Assembly: GCF_001942495.1 (NCBI RefSeq) | Contig: NZ_MKZS01000001.1 | Coordinates: forward strand, 312,533-348,333 | Direction of reading: 5' to 3' | Length of the DNA: 35,801 nt | Origin: Moorena bouillonii PNG | Lineage (GTDB): Bacteria; Cyanobacteriota; Cyanobacteriia; Cyanobacteriales; Coleofasciculaceae | Shown here: in pieces, positions 1-8,424 of the stretch | Layout: each line of letters starts with the position of its first letter | How positions within the stretch are numbered: the stretch's first letter is position 1 | Notes under the pieces: generated by a model | What the model saw: only the letters and a program-made list of their open reading frames with translations | Told to the model about the DNA's origin: nothing | Databases searched by the model: none | Position numbers and translations under genes: made by a program

Positions 1-176
1 ATCCATCTGACAAACAGTTTGACAAAACAGTGACCGCCTTTTGTCAGTCAGTCAGGGTCTTAACCTTTACTTCGACTCCTATAACTTTCAACTTTTAACT
101 TTCAACTTTCAACTCCTAACTTTCAACCTTCAACCAGTTTTAAACCTTCAACCTATTTTAAACCTTCAACCTATTT
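1..176. repeat. Tandem heptamer block downstream of priA
   Basis: From about position 85 the sequence is a run of degenerate 7-base units of the type AACTTTC / AACCTTC, reaching the priA stop codon. This is the pattern of STRR heptamers in cyanobacterial intergenic DNA. Positions 1-84 show no gene. Confidence 0.75.
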
Positions 177-2762
177 TCAACTTATATTCAACGGATTAAC
201 ATCAATAGTCAAGCTAATATCTGGAGGACACATATCCTGCAATTCCCGCCAATTCAGTAACCTGGCGGGCACAGTAGGAGAAAACTTAAGCAAAATCTGC
301 CATCGATAGCGACGAGCAACCCGAATCACACTGGCTGGTGCTGGTCCTAGGATATCGTATTCGGCTTCAGGAGTATCTAACCTGTCCGCTAAATCCTCTG
401 CTACCTTCTCCACCGCCACAGGATCCAATCCACTTATGCGCAACAGAATCAAATCACCATAAGGGGGATAGTTCAGTGCTGCCCGTTGTTCCAATTCGTC
501 CGAGATAAACGACTGATAATTATGAGTTTTGACAGCCTGAATCACAGGATGGTCTGGGGAATAAGTTTGAATAATCACCTGACCAGGGTCATCCCCACGA
601 CCGGCACGACCTGCTACCTGAGTTAAGGTTTGGAATGCCCGCTCGGATGCTCTATAGTCTGACAAATACAGTAGTCCATCTGCTGCTACTACTCCCACCA
701 GTGTCACCTGAGCCAGATCTAATCCTTTGGTCAGCATTTGGGTCCCCACCAACAAGTCAGCTTCCCGATTAGCGAATTGAGTTAACAAAGTGCGATGAGA
801 ATTCTTGGTACGAGTGGTATCACTATCAAAGCGGATAATTCGCAACTCTGGAAACAGCTTCGCCAAATCTTGAACAACCCGCTGAGTACCACTACCGAAA
901 AATTTCAGGTAGGGAGAACTACATTCTGGACAACTACGGGGATGGAGTTGTCCGAAATTGCAATAGTGGCACCGCAATACTTGAGTAGCGCCTTCATGAG
1001 TATAGTGATAGGACAAGGAAACATCACAGTTAGGGCACTCCACCACATGACCACAACTACGACAAGACACAAACGTACTGTGTCCCCTGCGGGGGATAAA
1101 TAAAATCCCCTGTTTCTCTTGTTCCTTTAGTCGTCTCAAGCTGTCTTGGAGAGAACGGCTAAAAATCGACCGATTCCCAGCTTTTAACTCCTGCCTCATA
1201 TCCACAATTTCCACCGGTGGCAGGGGTCTGGATTGAATCCGTTCCGGTAGGGATAAGTAATGAGTGTTAAGTTCTGGATGCTGAGGAGGTGAACAGGTAA
1301 AGGGTTGAACCTCAGGAGCTGAAGAAATAAGCGGATTAATTTCACTATCAATCTCACCATCTCTCGCTCCCCCCATCACCTTAATACTGACCCAGCTTTC
1401 CACCGAAGGAGTAGCGGAACCTAAAATAAGGGGACAATTTTCTAATTCTGCTCGCCACTGAGCAACGGTGCGAGCGTGGTAAGTAGGAATGGGTTGGTCT
1501 TGCTTGAAGCTGGAATCGTGTTCTTCATCTAAAACAATTAATCCCAACTGGGGCAAAGGGGCAAAAACAGCAGAACGAGTGCCAATCACCACTTGTGGCT
1601 CACCTGGGATCATCTGTCGCCAGGTATCATAGCGCTCCCCTTTATTCAAGGCACTGTGGTAAACCCGAACTTTGTCACCAAAGCGAGCCCGGAAACGGTC
1701 AGTAATTTGAGGAGTTAAGCCAATTTCCGGCACCAACACCAAAGCCGATTTCCCTTGCGCTAGGATTGGTGCGATCGCTTGTAGATAGACCTCAGTTTTC
1801 CCAGACCCAGTCACCCCATGCAACAGCACTTGGGCAAAGCCATCGAGATTATTAATCAGGTCTAATGCATGGGATTGGGCATTTGTCAAGTTTTTGGGGG
1901 CATCTGTAGCCATGGTTGGTGAAGTCGCACTGCGCAATACTTCCCTAGGCTCAATCACCACATATCCCTTATCTTCCAAAGAATTTATAGTTGACGAACT
2001 AACATTACAAATTTGTGATAGTTCACTCAACCACAAATCTCCTCCACGACGGCGTAGCACCTCCAATACTTCCCGTTGCCGTCGAGTCAGATTAGACCGA
2101 TTGATATCAGCCACCAGAGTCACAGCTTTCTTCAGCTTAGGACGAGTTGGCTTAGGAGCTTCCAGATAACTTTCCACCCAACCTCGCTTGAGCAAGTGAC
2201 GTAACCCTGCTTTAGCCCCCTTTACCTGACGTTGGAGGTATTGCCAGCTGTAATCCCCATTGGGTTTAGCCTGGAGAATCTCCAAAATCTGACTTGCGGC
2301 TGAATTATTGACAAAGACATGAGCCTCTTTCGGCAAAACCGACGAATTGAGGCGAATTCGACGCTGCGATCGCCCCAACAGTCCTGGAGGTAAGGCAGAC
2401 CTAATCACTTGGATTAGAGGGGTGCAGTAGTACTGAGCCACCCGCTCTAACAGTTGGCAGTAGGAACTGGGAAAGAAACCGGGACTGATCACCTCTTCTA
2501 CGTCCTTAATTTTCTCCAGTGGTAAGTCTGGTGGTGGAGAGTCTACAATCCGAATAGCGATCGCTCCTAGCTGTTGAGTCCCGAATGACACACTCAGAAC
2601 ATCTCCAGGATTGATTGATACATCCAATGAATTACGATAAGTATATATACCTTGAACTCCTGGACAATCTACTAGGACTTCAACCCACTTTTCTTGGCCA
2701 CCACCAGAAAAGTAAAGTGCTCTAGGTTCAGCTAACAGTAGACCTAAAGGAGGATTAGACAT
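177..2762 (-). CDS. priA: Primosomal protein N' (replication restart helicase PriA)
   Basis: PriA is a 3'-to-5' superfamily 2 DNA helicase that recognises stalled forks and reloads the replicative helicase. The 861-residue product has the N-terminal DNA-binding domain (roughly residues 25-120), a winged-helix region (about 220-275), Walker A GVTGSGKT (316-323) and the DEEH box (412-415). It also has the eight-cysteine zinc-binding insertion, with CRSCG, CPNC, CHYC and CPEC pairs near 565-615, and a C-terminal helicase lobe with the QVAGRAGRG motif. It is somewhat longer than the roughly 730 residues of the enterobacterial protein, partly because of a loop of about 45 residues just after the GSATPS motif. 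It starts with ATG. The gene is divergent from the sigma factor gene at 3233 and ends inside a heptamer repeat block. Confidence 0.96.
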   Translation of the reverse strand: MSNPPLGLLLAEPRALYFSGGGQEKWVEVLVDCPGVQGIYTYRNSLDVSINPGDVLSVSFGTQQLGAIAIRIVDSPPPDLPLEKIKDVEEVISPGFFPSSYCQLLERVAQYYCTPLIQVIRSALPPGLLGRSQRRIRLNSSVLPKEAHVFVNNSAASQILEILQAKPNGDYSWQYLQRQVKGAKAGLRHLLKRGWVESYLEAPKPTRPKLKKAVTLVADINRSNLTRRQREVLEVLRRRGGDLWLSELSQICNVSSSTINSLEDKGYVVIEPREVLRSATSPTMATDAPKNLTNAQSHALDLINNLDGFAQVLLHGVTGSGKTEVYLQAIAPILAQGKSALVLVPEIGLTPQITDRFRARFGDKVRVYHSALNKGERYDTWRQMIPGEPQVVIGTRSAVFAPLPQLGLIVLDEEHDSSFKQDQPIPTYHARTVAQWRAELENCPLILGSATPSVESWVSIKVMGGARDGEIDSEINPLISSAPEVQPFTCSPPQHPELNTHYLSLPERIQSRPLPPVEIVDMRQELKAGNRSIFSRSLQDSLRRLKEQEKQGILFIPRRGHSTFVSCRSCGHVVECPNCDVSLSYHYTHEGATQVLRCHYCNFGQLHPRSCPECSSPYLKFFGSGTQRVVQDLAKLFPELRIIRFDSDTTRTKNSHRTLLTQFANREADLLVGTQMLTKGLDLAQVTLVGVVAADGLLYLSDYRASERAFQTLTQVAGRAGRGDDPGQVIIQTYSPDHPVIQAVKTHNYQSFISDELEQRAALNYPPYGDLILLRISGLDPVAVEKVAEDLADRLDTPEAEYDILGPAPASVIRVARRYRWQILLKFSPTVPARLLNWRELQDMCPPDISLTIDVNPLNIS

Positions 2763-3232
2763 AGGGCAGCTTTGGTTTGGGAAGGCTCCTATTCTATCAC
2801 TATTGATAGATAGGAAAATTCTAAAATATGTGAGATCCTGTTTCCAGAGTCAAAATAAATAATAAAAGCAATGGAAAGAGAATTATCTCTCCTGCTTTCA
2901 CCCGCTTACTGTAACTAAAATCTATGTAATTAAACATTTCGTAATTACAGATACAACTAGCCAAACTGCTTCTGGTAAGCTTAAAATCATTAATTTATAA
3001 TCACGTCAATCACACATAAACTACTTGAAGCAGGTTGGGTCACTGATATTTGAGGGTTTGGAGCATGTTTTAGCTACTCTGTCTAGAGTATTAAGTTCTT
3101 TGTGAAACCAACAACACCCATTTTTGATAACAGATTTCTCATTAACGGCCAATTTTCAGCAACAGACAGCCTCAATCCCTCAGGGCAACGGTTTTAACAA
3201 ACTTAAAATACACTTGCAACTCACACATCCCT
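2763..3232. other. Divergent intergenic region priA / sigma factor
   Basis: This 470-base AT-rich spacer must hold the promoters of priA (leftward) and of the sigma factor gene (rightward). I see no convincing ORF, RNA gene, repeat or clear -35/-10 pair. Confidence 0.5.
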
Positions 3233-4354
3233 ATGAATATTACAGAATTAAACCAGACTCATACAATGCCTTCTACGGAAGAGAAAGATTTTTTTGTTAG
3301 TGATCACATTGAGCCAGAGGAAACTGATTTACAGCGTGTAGCCGTCGAATTCACCGAAGACGATGAACTAGTGGTCTCTACTTCCCATAATTTCCGGAAA
3401 AGCGGCTCTGATGACACGGTGGGTGCATTCTTCAAGGAAATGGCTCGTTACCCATTGCTCAAGCCAGACGAAGAAGTAGATTTAGCCCGTCGGGTTAAGT
3501 TCCTAGTAGAAATCGACCAACTCCGGAACAGCTTACAGGAAAAATTAGACCGTAAACCAACCAAGGCTGAGGTAGCTGCAGCGGTCGAGATGACAGAACG
3601 TCAGTTGGAGGGGAATTTATATCGTGGTCGTGTGGCAAAACGCAAGATGATTCGCTCGAACTTGCGCTTAGTGGTTTCAATTGCTAAACGATATATTAAT
3701 CGGGGTGTACCATTTCTAGATTTGATTCAAGAAGGTGCGTTGGGCTTAAACCGAGCAGCAGAAAAGTTTGACCCAGATAAGGGTTACAAGTTTTCTACCT
3801 ATGCTTATTGGTGGATTCGTCAAGCCATTACTCGTACTATTGCCAATGATGCCCGAACTATTCGTCTACCAATCCACATTGTAGAAAAGCTCAATAAACT
3901 TAAAAAAGCTCAGCGGGAACTGAAACAACAACTGCAGCGCAATCCTAATGAAATAGAACTTGCTCAAGCGCTAGAAATTTCCCCCTCCCATTTGCGTCAG
4001 TTACTAGAATTGCGTAGGCGTTCCCTTTCTTTGAATCACAGAGTTGGTAAAGGGGAAGACACAGAACTGATGGATTTGCTCGAAGACAATGATCTACGGT
4101 TGCCCGAAGATAAGATGAATGAATCCATGATGCGCCAGGAGATTTGGGAAGTTCTGAGTGATGTCCTGACTGAGCGGGAAAAAGATGTGATTTCTTTACG
4201 GTATGGTTTAGCCAGCAGTGAACCCTACACCCTAGAAGAAGTAGGAGGCATGTTCAATCTCTCTCGGGAACGGGTGCGTCAGATTCAAAGCAAGGCCATG
4301 CGTAAGCTACGCCGTCCCCAAGTGGCTCGACGGCTTAGAGACTGGTTGAACTAG
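3233..4354 (+). CDS. Group 2 (RpoD-like) RNA polymerase sigma factor, possibly SigC type
   Basis: This is a sigma-70 family subunit that directs RNA polymerase to promoters. The 373-residue product has region 1.2 (DTVGAFFKEMARYPLLKPDE, from about residue 61) and region 2 with NLRLVVSIAKRYINRG, DLIQEG and the -10 recognition helix YAYWWIRQAITR. Region 3 follows, then region 4 with LTEREKDVISLRYG and the helix-turn-helix EEVGGMFNLSRERVRQIQSK. The long N-terminal domain of a primary sigma is replaced by about 55 acidic residues, which fits a non-essential group 2 factor. The FFKEMARYPLL form of region 1.2 resembles cyanobacterial SigC, but this assignment is from memory and is tentative. It stands alone, divergent from priA. 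Confidence 0.93.
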   Translation: MNITELNQTHTMPSTEEKDFFVSDHIEPEETDLQRVAVEFTEDDELVVSTSHNFRKSGSDDTVGAFFKEMARYPLLKPDEEVDLARRVKFLVEIDQLRNSLQEKLDRKPTKAEVAAAVEMTERQLEGNLYRGRVAKRKMIRSNLRLVVSIAKRYINRGVPFLDLIQEGALGLNRAAEKFDPDKGYKFSTYAYWWIRQAITRTIANDARTIRLPIHIVEKLNKLKKAQRELKQQLQRNPNEIELAQALEISPSHLRQLLELRRRSLSLNHRVGKGEDTELMDLLEDNDLRLPEDKMNESMMRQEIWEVLSDVLTEREKDVISLRYGLASSEPYTLEEVGGMFNLSRERVRQIQSKAMRKLRRPQVARRLRDWLN

Positions 4355-4687
4355 TGCAACAGATCTTAGGTCAGCTCGTGACTCCTGGATAAAGGGTAAG
4401 CTATCAGCTATCAGCTATCAGCGCTGTAGCCACGCTACCGGAACAGTTTATGCCCATAACCAAAGCTACACCGAACAGCTTTTGAATAAAATAAACTGAC
4501 GGCTGATGAATAAAATAAGCTGACGGCTGACGGCTGACGGCTGTTGGCGTAGCCTGCGCGTAGCGCATATGCTTACGATAAAGGTTATGTCGAAATCAGG
4601 TAATTCCAGTTAATTAGTTACCCATTACCCAAGAAGGTATATGATAATTAATCAAATTGTCTTTTTGATTGTCCCTTTGCCAGCACT
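4355..4687. repeat. Repeat-filled spacer with heptamers and a 36-bp interspersed repeat
   Basis: The spacer carries short runs of the heptamers AGCTATC (about 4399-4421) and GACGGCT (about 4498-4543). A 36-bp sequence at 4541-4576 recurs with one difference at 29721-29756. It also carries a fragment, GCTGTAGCCACGCTACC, typical of HIP1-linked cyanobacterial interspersed repeats. No gene is seen. Confidence 0.7.
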
Positions 4688-5182
4688 ATGGGTAACTTTA
4701 CCTTAAGACCAGCTACAGAAGCTGATGTAGCGATTCTGTTTAATTTGATTAAGGCTCTAGCAGAGTATGAAAAACTCTCCGACGCTGTCACTGGCAATGC
4801 TGATCACCTGAAAGAACACCTGTTTGGCGCTAAACCCTATGTAGAGGCGATTATCGTTGAGCAGGCTGGTCAAGGAGTGGGATTTGCACTGTTTTTTAAC
4901 AACTATTCCACATTTCTAACTAAGCCAGGAATTTATCTAGAAGATTTATTTGTGCTACCGGAATATCGCCGCCAAGGCATCGGTAAAGCTATACTCAGCT
5001 ACCTGGCTCAGCTAGCAGTGGAGCGTGGCTATGGGCGTTTAGAATGGAGTGTGCTGGATTGGAATGAACCTGCCATCGCATTTTATAAACGTATGGGAGC
5101 AGCAGTATTGCCAGACTGGAGAATTTGTCGAGTGACTGGGACGGCTCTCAATCAGCTAGCTGAGTATACTAATCCGAATTAG
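4688..5182 (+). CDS. GNAT family N-acetyltransferase (diamine/thialysine acetyltransferase-like)
   Basis: The product is a 164-residue single-domain acetyl-CoA-dependent N-acetyltransferase. The acetyl-CoA binding motif A is visible as EDLFVLPEYRRQGIGKAIL (about residues 81-99), with the Q/R-x-x-G-x-G/A signature as RRQGIG. Motif B follows as DWNEPAIAFYKRMGA (about 124-138). The N-terminal half, with LRPATEADVAILFNLIKALA and the AEYEKL segment, is the form seen in the spermidine/spermine-thialysine acetyltransferase (SSAT-like) subgroup. The true substrate cannot be read from sequence. It begins with ATG and is a single-gene unit flanked by repeats. Confidence 0.87.
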   Translation: MGNFTLRPATEADVAILFNLIKALAEYEKLSDAVTGNADHLKEHLFGAKPYVEAIIVEQAGQGVGFALFFNNYSTFLTKPGIYLEDLFVLPEYRRQGIGKAILSYLAQLAVERGYGRLEWSVLDWNEPAIAFYKRMGAAVLPDWRICRVTGTALNQLAEYTNPN

Positions 5183-5312
5183 ACTCACTAATGTAGGTCA
5201 AATGCTATACTACAACCTATATACAGCTGCGACCCTAAACATCTAGTTGCAGGTGAACGGCAAAAATGACATAGGGTAATTTACATATCGGTTTATATTA
5301 AAATAATCACTA

Positions 5313-5519
5313 ATGACTATTTGGGTAAACGAGCAGATTGATCCATCCGGTCTTCTCTACTCTTGTATTGCTACTTGCAACGAAGAGCAGGCGAGGGATT
5401 GCCACGAGTCGTTTCAGAATAACTTGACTGATCAGCAAAAAGCAGCGGGTTGGGTTGCCCGATTACGCACAGTTAAGTCTTGGGATGAAGTGCCCGTTAA
5501 TACCTTGAAACTTAATTAG
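5313..5519 (+). CDS. Small conserved cyanobacterial protein of unknown function
   Basis: This 68-residue ORF reads as a compact soluble protein with no signal peptide or membrane segment. It has the segments MTIWVNEQIDPSGLLYSC, NLTDQQKAAGWVARLRTV and SWDEVPVNTLKLN. It looks like a small protein family I associate with cyanobacteria, but I know no function. It starts with ATG 130 bases after the acetyltransferase gene and ends just before a heptamer repeat block. Three cysteines (two as CIATC) are present without a recognisable metal site. Confidence 0.6.
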   Translation: MTIWVNEQIDPSGLLYSCIATCNEEQARDCHESFQNNLTDQQKAAGWVARLRTVKSWDEVPVNTLKLN

Positions 5520-5520
5520 A

Positions 5521-5660
5521 TCAAATTAGAATTAAGAATTAAAAATTAAAAATTAAGAATTAAGAATTGAGAATTGAGAATTAAGAATTGAGAATTGAGA
5601 ATTATACATTCATTCTACATTCTGCATTCTAAATTCTACATTCTACATTCTGCATACTGA
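5521..5660. repeat. Tandem heptamer blocks AATTAAG/AATTGAG and ATTCTAC
   Basis: Two abutting blocks of 7-base units lie here. About ten copies of AATTAAG, AATTGAG or AATTAAA (5527-5602) are followed by about six copies of ATTCTAC or ATTCTGC (5612-5657). They lie between the small ORF and the convergent channel gene. Confidence 0.85.
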
Positions 5661-5677
5661 CTTTCTAAGCCCAAGAT

Positions 5678-6742
5678 CTATTTGGGCTTGGGCAGTCGTA
5701 GCAAGTTCGAACGGATTGGACCGAGAATCTGGTTTAGCTCACGCAATTGATCAGCTGTGCCCATACAAATCAGTAGGTCTCGTGACATGAGTTTAGTGTC
5801 ACCGTCTGGTCCAGCAATCAGACGACCGGAATCCCGGCGAATTGCTAGGACCATAGCACCAGTTTGCGATCGCAGTCGGGCTTCCCTGAGGGTTTTGCCC
5901 ACGCAAGGACAGGTTTCGGGGTCTAGCAGAAACTCTTCCATATAAAAAGAGCTATCAGTTCCGGTTAGAATCCCATCCACAAAATCCATGACTTGGGGTC
6001 TAAGGGCTGCAGCTGCCAAGCGTCTACCACCAGTGATGTAGGGAGAAACTACAGCATCTGCACCAGCTCGCTGCAATTTTTGAACAGCTTCTTCAGAGCT
6101 AGCACGAGCGATGGCTCGAATTCGGGGATTGAGGGTTTTGGCAGACAAGATAATATAGAGATTTTCGGCATCTGAGGGCAGGGCAGCCACCAGACAAATT
6201 GCCCGTTCAATCCCCACATTTAGCAGAGTTTCATCCAAGGTGGCATCTCCGTGTACAGAAATACAACCCATATCCTGGACAGCTTGAACCTGTTCCAATC
6301 GGGAGTCAATTGTCACAAATGGGATTCCCTCAGCCTTAAATTCTACAGCAATCTGACGCCCAGTCCGTCCAAACCCACACAAAATGTAGTGTTTCGTCAA
6401 ACTATCTAGCAAGCGCTTCTGTTGCCTCATGCGAATTCCATCTTGAAAGTAGCCTTGAATTAGGGCTTCTGTAAACCGGTTAACAATGTAACCGATACTA
6501 ATAATGCCCATAAAAATCAGAGAAATGCTGAATAGTCTTGCCCGATCTCCCATCGGCCGTACTTCTTGATAGCCCACTGTCGAAAGCGTGATTACCGTCA
6601 TGTAGGCTGAATCCAACCAGCCCCAGCCTTCAACCACCCGATACCACAGAGTTCCAATCAGAAATACACCCCCGAGAGTGATCGCACCGGCAATCAGCTC
6701 TTGGCGAAGACGTCGATATTTTTGCTCAAGGGTTGAATACAC
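5678..6742 (-). CDS. Potassium channel protein with RCK (TrkA-N/TrkA-C) domain
   Basis: The 354-residue product is a two-helix pore with a cytosolic regulatory domain, the architecture of prokaryotic RCK-gated K+ channels. TM1 covers about residues 15-33, the pore loop carries the filter STVGYQE, and TM2 (about 67-90) contains the gating-glycine-like segment IFMGIISIGYIVNRF. A Rossmann RCK-N domain starts at YILCGFGRTGRQIAVEF (about residue 118), with a following acidic residue as expected for NAD-type binding. A TrkA-C domain occupies about residues 255-340. The filter's last position is Q-E rather than the common G-D. The reading starts at GTG (6742). Ion selectivity and ligand are inferred from the family only. 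Confidence 0.92.
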   Translation of the reverse strand: MYSTLEQKYRRLRQELIAGAITLGGVFLIGTLWYRVVEGWGWLDSAYMTVITLSTVGYQEVRPMGDRARLFSISLIFMGIISIGYIVNRFTEALIQGYFQDGIRMRQQKRLLDSLTKHYILCGFGRTGRQIAVEFKAEGIPFVTIDSRLEQVQAVQDMGCISVHGDATLDETLLNVGIERAICLVAALPSDAENLYIILSAKTLNPRIRAIARASSEEAVQKLQRAGADAVVSPYITGGRRLAAAALRPQVMDFVDGILTGTDSSFYMEEFLLDPETCPCVGKTLREARLRSQTGAMVLAIRRDSGRLIAGPDGDTKLMSRDLLICMGTADQLRELNQILGPIRSNLLRLPKPK

Positions 6743-7215
6743 CGTTGCTTGTCATGGGTTAATTTAACTTATTACCTAGAGAAAATTCAGGTCAAACTGG
6801 CAACACCGAAAGCTGACACTGGTTTTTAATATTACATATATAAATATGATTAAGTTTATTGCTTTGCTATCGGTATAGTTCACAGATATAGTTCACAGAT
6901 ATAGTTCACAGATATAGCAGTTCTAAATGATTTCAAAAATATAGTGCCCTGATCGAACGCGATCGCGTCGGCTGTGGCCGTAGGCCACGCTGCGCGATCG
7001 CTTAATCGCTATAACCCTTGCCCAGCAAGGATTAAATAGTTTGCAAATTTTAAAACTGATTTAGTATTGCTATATAATTTACAGATATAATTTACAGATA
7101 TAATTTACAGATAGAGTTCACAAATATAATTTACAGATAGAGTTCACAAATAGAGTTCACAAATAAAGTTCACAAATAGAGTTCACAAATAGAGTTCACA
7201 GATATAGTAAAGTGT
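6743..7215. repeat. 13-bp tandem repeats around a HIP1 palindrome
   Basis: Two arrays of a degenerate 13-base unit, TTCACAGATATAG or TTTACAGATATAA, lie at about 6875-6917 and 7079-7207. Between them is a GC-rich palindrome (6960-7000) with outer arms CGATCGCG / CGCGATCG and inner arms GTGGCC / GGCCAC, ending in a HIP1 site. No gene is seen in this 473-base spacer. Confidence 0.8.
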
Positions 7216-7773
7216 TCAAGACATATGAAACCAGGCGGTCAATGCGACTGCCAAGGCATCTGCTAAATCATCTGGTTTGGGGATGGTGTCTAAATTTAAC
7301 TCCCGCATAACAGCCTGCTGAACGTCATATTTATCGGCATTACCATATCCGGTCATTGCCTGCTTAATCTGACCCGGTGTAAACTCTACCATTGGAACTC
7401 CATGTTGTGCTGTTACTAATACCACAACACCCCGTGCCTGAGCTACGGAGATCGTAGTACTCATACGGTAGAAAAAAAGTTTTTCAATCGCTACCAGATC
7501 CGGTTGGCAGTGTTCAAGCAGGGTGTGTAAATCCTCGTAAATCGTACACAGTCGTGAGCCGTAATCAGTCTTGGCAGGGGTTTGGATGATACCAAAATCT
7601 ATCAACTGCAATGGTTCAGGGGTTGCCTGTATTGGTGACTGGCTAGAACGCTTTGGCACTCCTAAGGAGCCTTCTGTTTTTCCTAACTTACTAATTTGGG
7701 TTGTTTGGCAACTAATTGCGCCAAAACCTAAAGTAGCTAGTCCTGGGTCAATTCCCAAAATTCGCTTTTCCAT
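7216..7773 (-). CDS. ruvC: Crossover junction endodeoxyribonuclease RuvC
   Basis: RuvC resolves Holliday junctions as a dimer working with RuvAB. The RNase H-fold catalytic residues are visible: the first Asp in [14 protein letters not shown] near the N-terminus, the Glu in [11 protein letters not shown], and the two C-terminal Asp in [13 protein letters not shown]. The QARGVV and [16 protein letters not shown] segments are also typical. The N-terminal part carries an insertion of about 30 residues, rich in Ser, Gln and Pro, between the first and second beta strands, making it longer than many RuvC. I prefer the ATG at 7773 ([11 protein letters not shown]) to an in-frame GTG nine bases upstream, because RuvC normally begins a few residues before the first catalytic Asp. 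Confidence 0.94.
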   Translation of the reverse strand: MEKRILGIDPGLATLGFGAISCQTTQISKLGKTEGSLGVPKRSSQSPIQATPEPLQLIDFGIIQTPAKTDYGSRLCTIYEDLHTLLEHCQPDLVAIEKLFFYRMSTTISVAQARGVVVLVTAQHGVPMVEFTPGQIKQAMTGYGNADKYDVQQAVMRELNLDTIPKPDDLADALAVALTAWFHMS

Positions 7774-8424
7774 CTGGCTCACTACAGTTAATCCCTTTCC
7801 AGTCTAATCACTAGATTAGGTTAATGGTGTTAGTGCTATCATCCCTAGTACCTAGGCTAGCGCACAGCATTAAGTCAAGAGCTCGGACCAGCTACACCTT
7901 AACGAAAATCAGAGAAGTATGGGGTAGCTGACTACTTGGGATTATTCTGTTTCACCCCGTATTTTTTTGGGTTACGCCACTACTCTCATACCCTAAATGG
8001 CAACTCAACCGACCTCACCACTTTCCGCATATCCACGAGCAAATTCTGATCATAACGTCTAGGTACCGGATATTGTATTAATCACACCTTAGCCTAATTA
8101 TCTGAAACTGTCGTGATCAGTACCAGCTTCATGGTGAATTCACTATTGAGGTGCGACCCTAGGGCGCGAGCAATCCCTCGCGCCCTAGGAGGCGCGCACC
8201 TTGATCAGTAATATCAATGAAAACCGCTATACCTGAAGGGTGAGCGGCTATGTGAATCACGCACTTTTCACACGAAGGTTTGATTAGGCAAAGAAAGTAC
8301 CAATCTGACAGGCACTTCCGGAGCCTGAGCCGTTCCTCACTACATGCATCGCCTCCTTGTTAAGTGCTGGAGTTCGACCAGCAATGTCTATCCAGCTTTT
8401 GTACTTACCATACTCAGTGTAGTT
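7774..8424. other. Long divergent spacer ruvC / yvcK-like gene
   Basis: A 651-base region without a convincing gene. It holds the strong palindrome at 8148-8202 and must contain the promoters of the flanking divergent genes. I could not match any known riboswitch or RNA by eye. Confidence 0.5.
8148..8202. repeat. REP-like palindromic element (copy 1)
   Basis: A nested palindrome has outer arms AGGTGCG (8149-8155) and CGCACCT (8195-8201), plus a perfect 13-bp inner stem (8158-8170 with 8177-8189) and a 6-base loop. Its outer layout (GAGGYGCGACCC ... GCGCGCCTC/CACCT) matches the palindrome at 14650-14697, so the two are members of one dispersed family. Confidence 0.8.

Noticed and set aside
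7774-8424. Riboswitch upstream of the yvcK-like gene
   Set aside because: The region is long and partly GC-rich, but I could not match any known riboswitch core; the visible structure is the REP-like palindrome.
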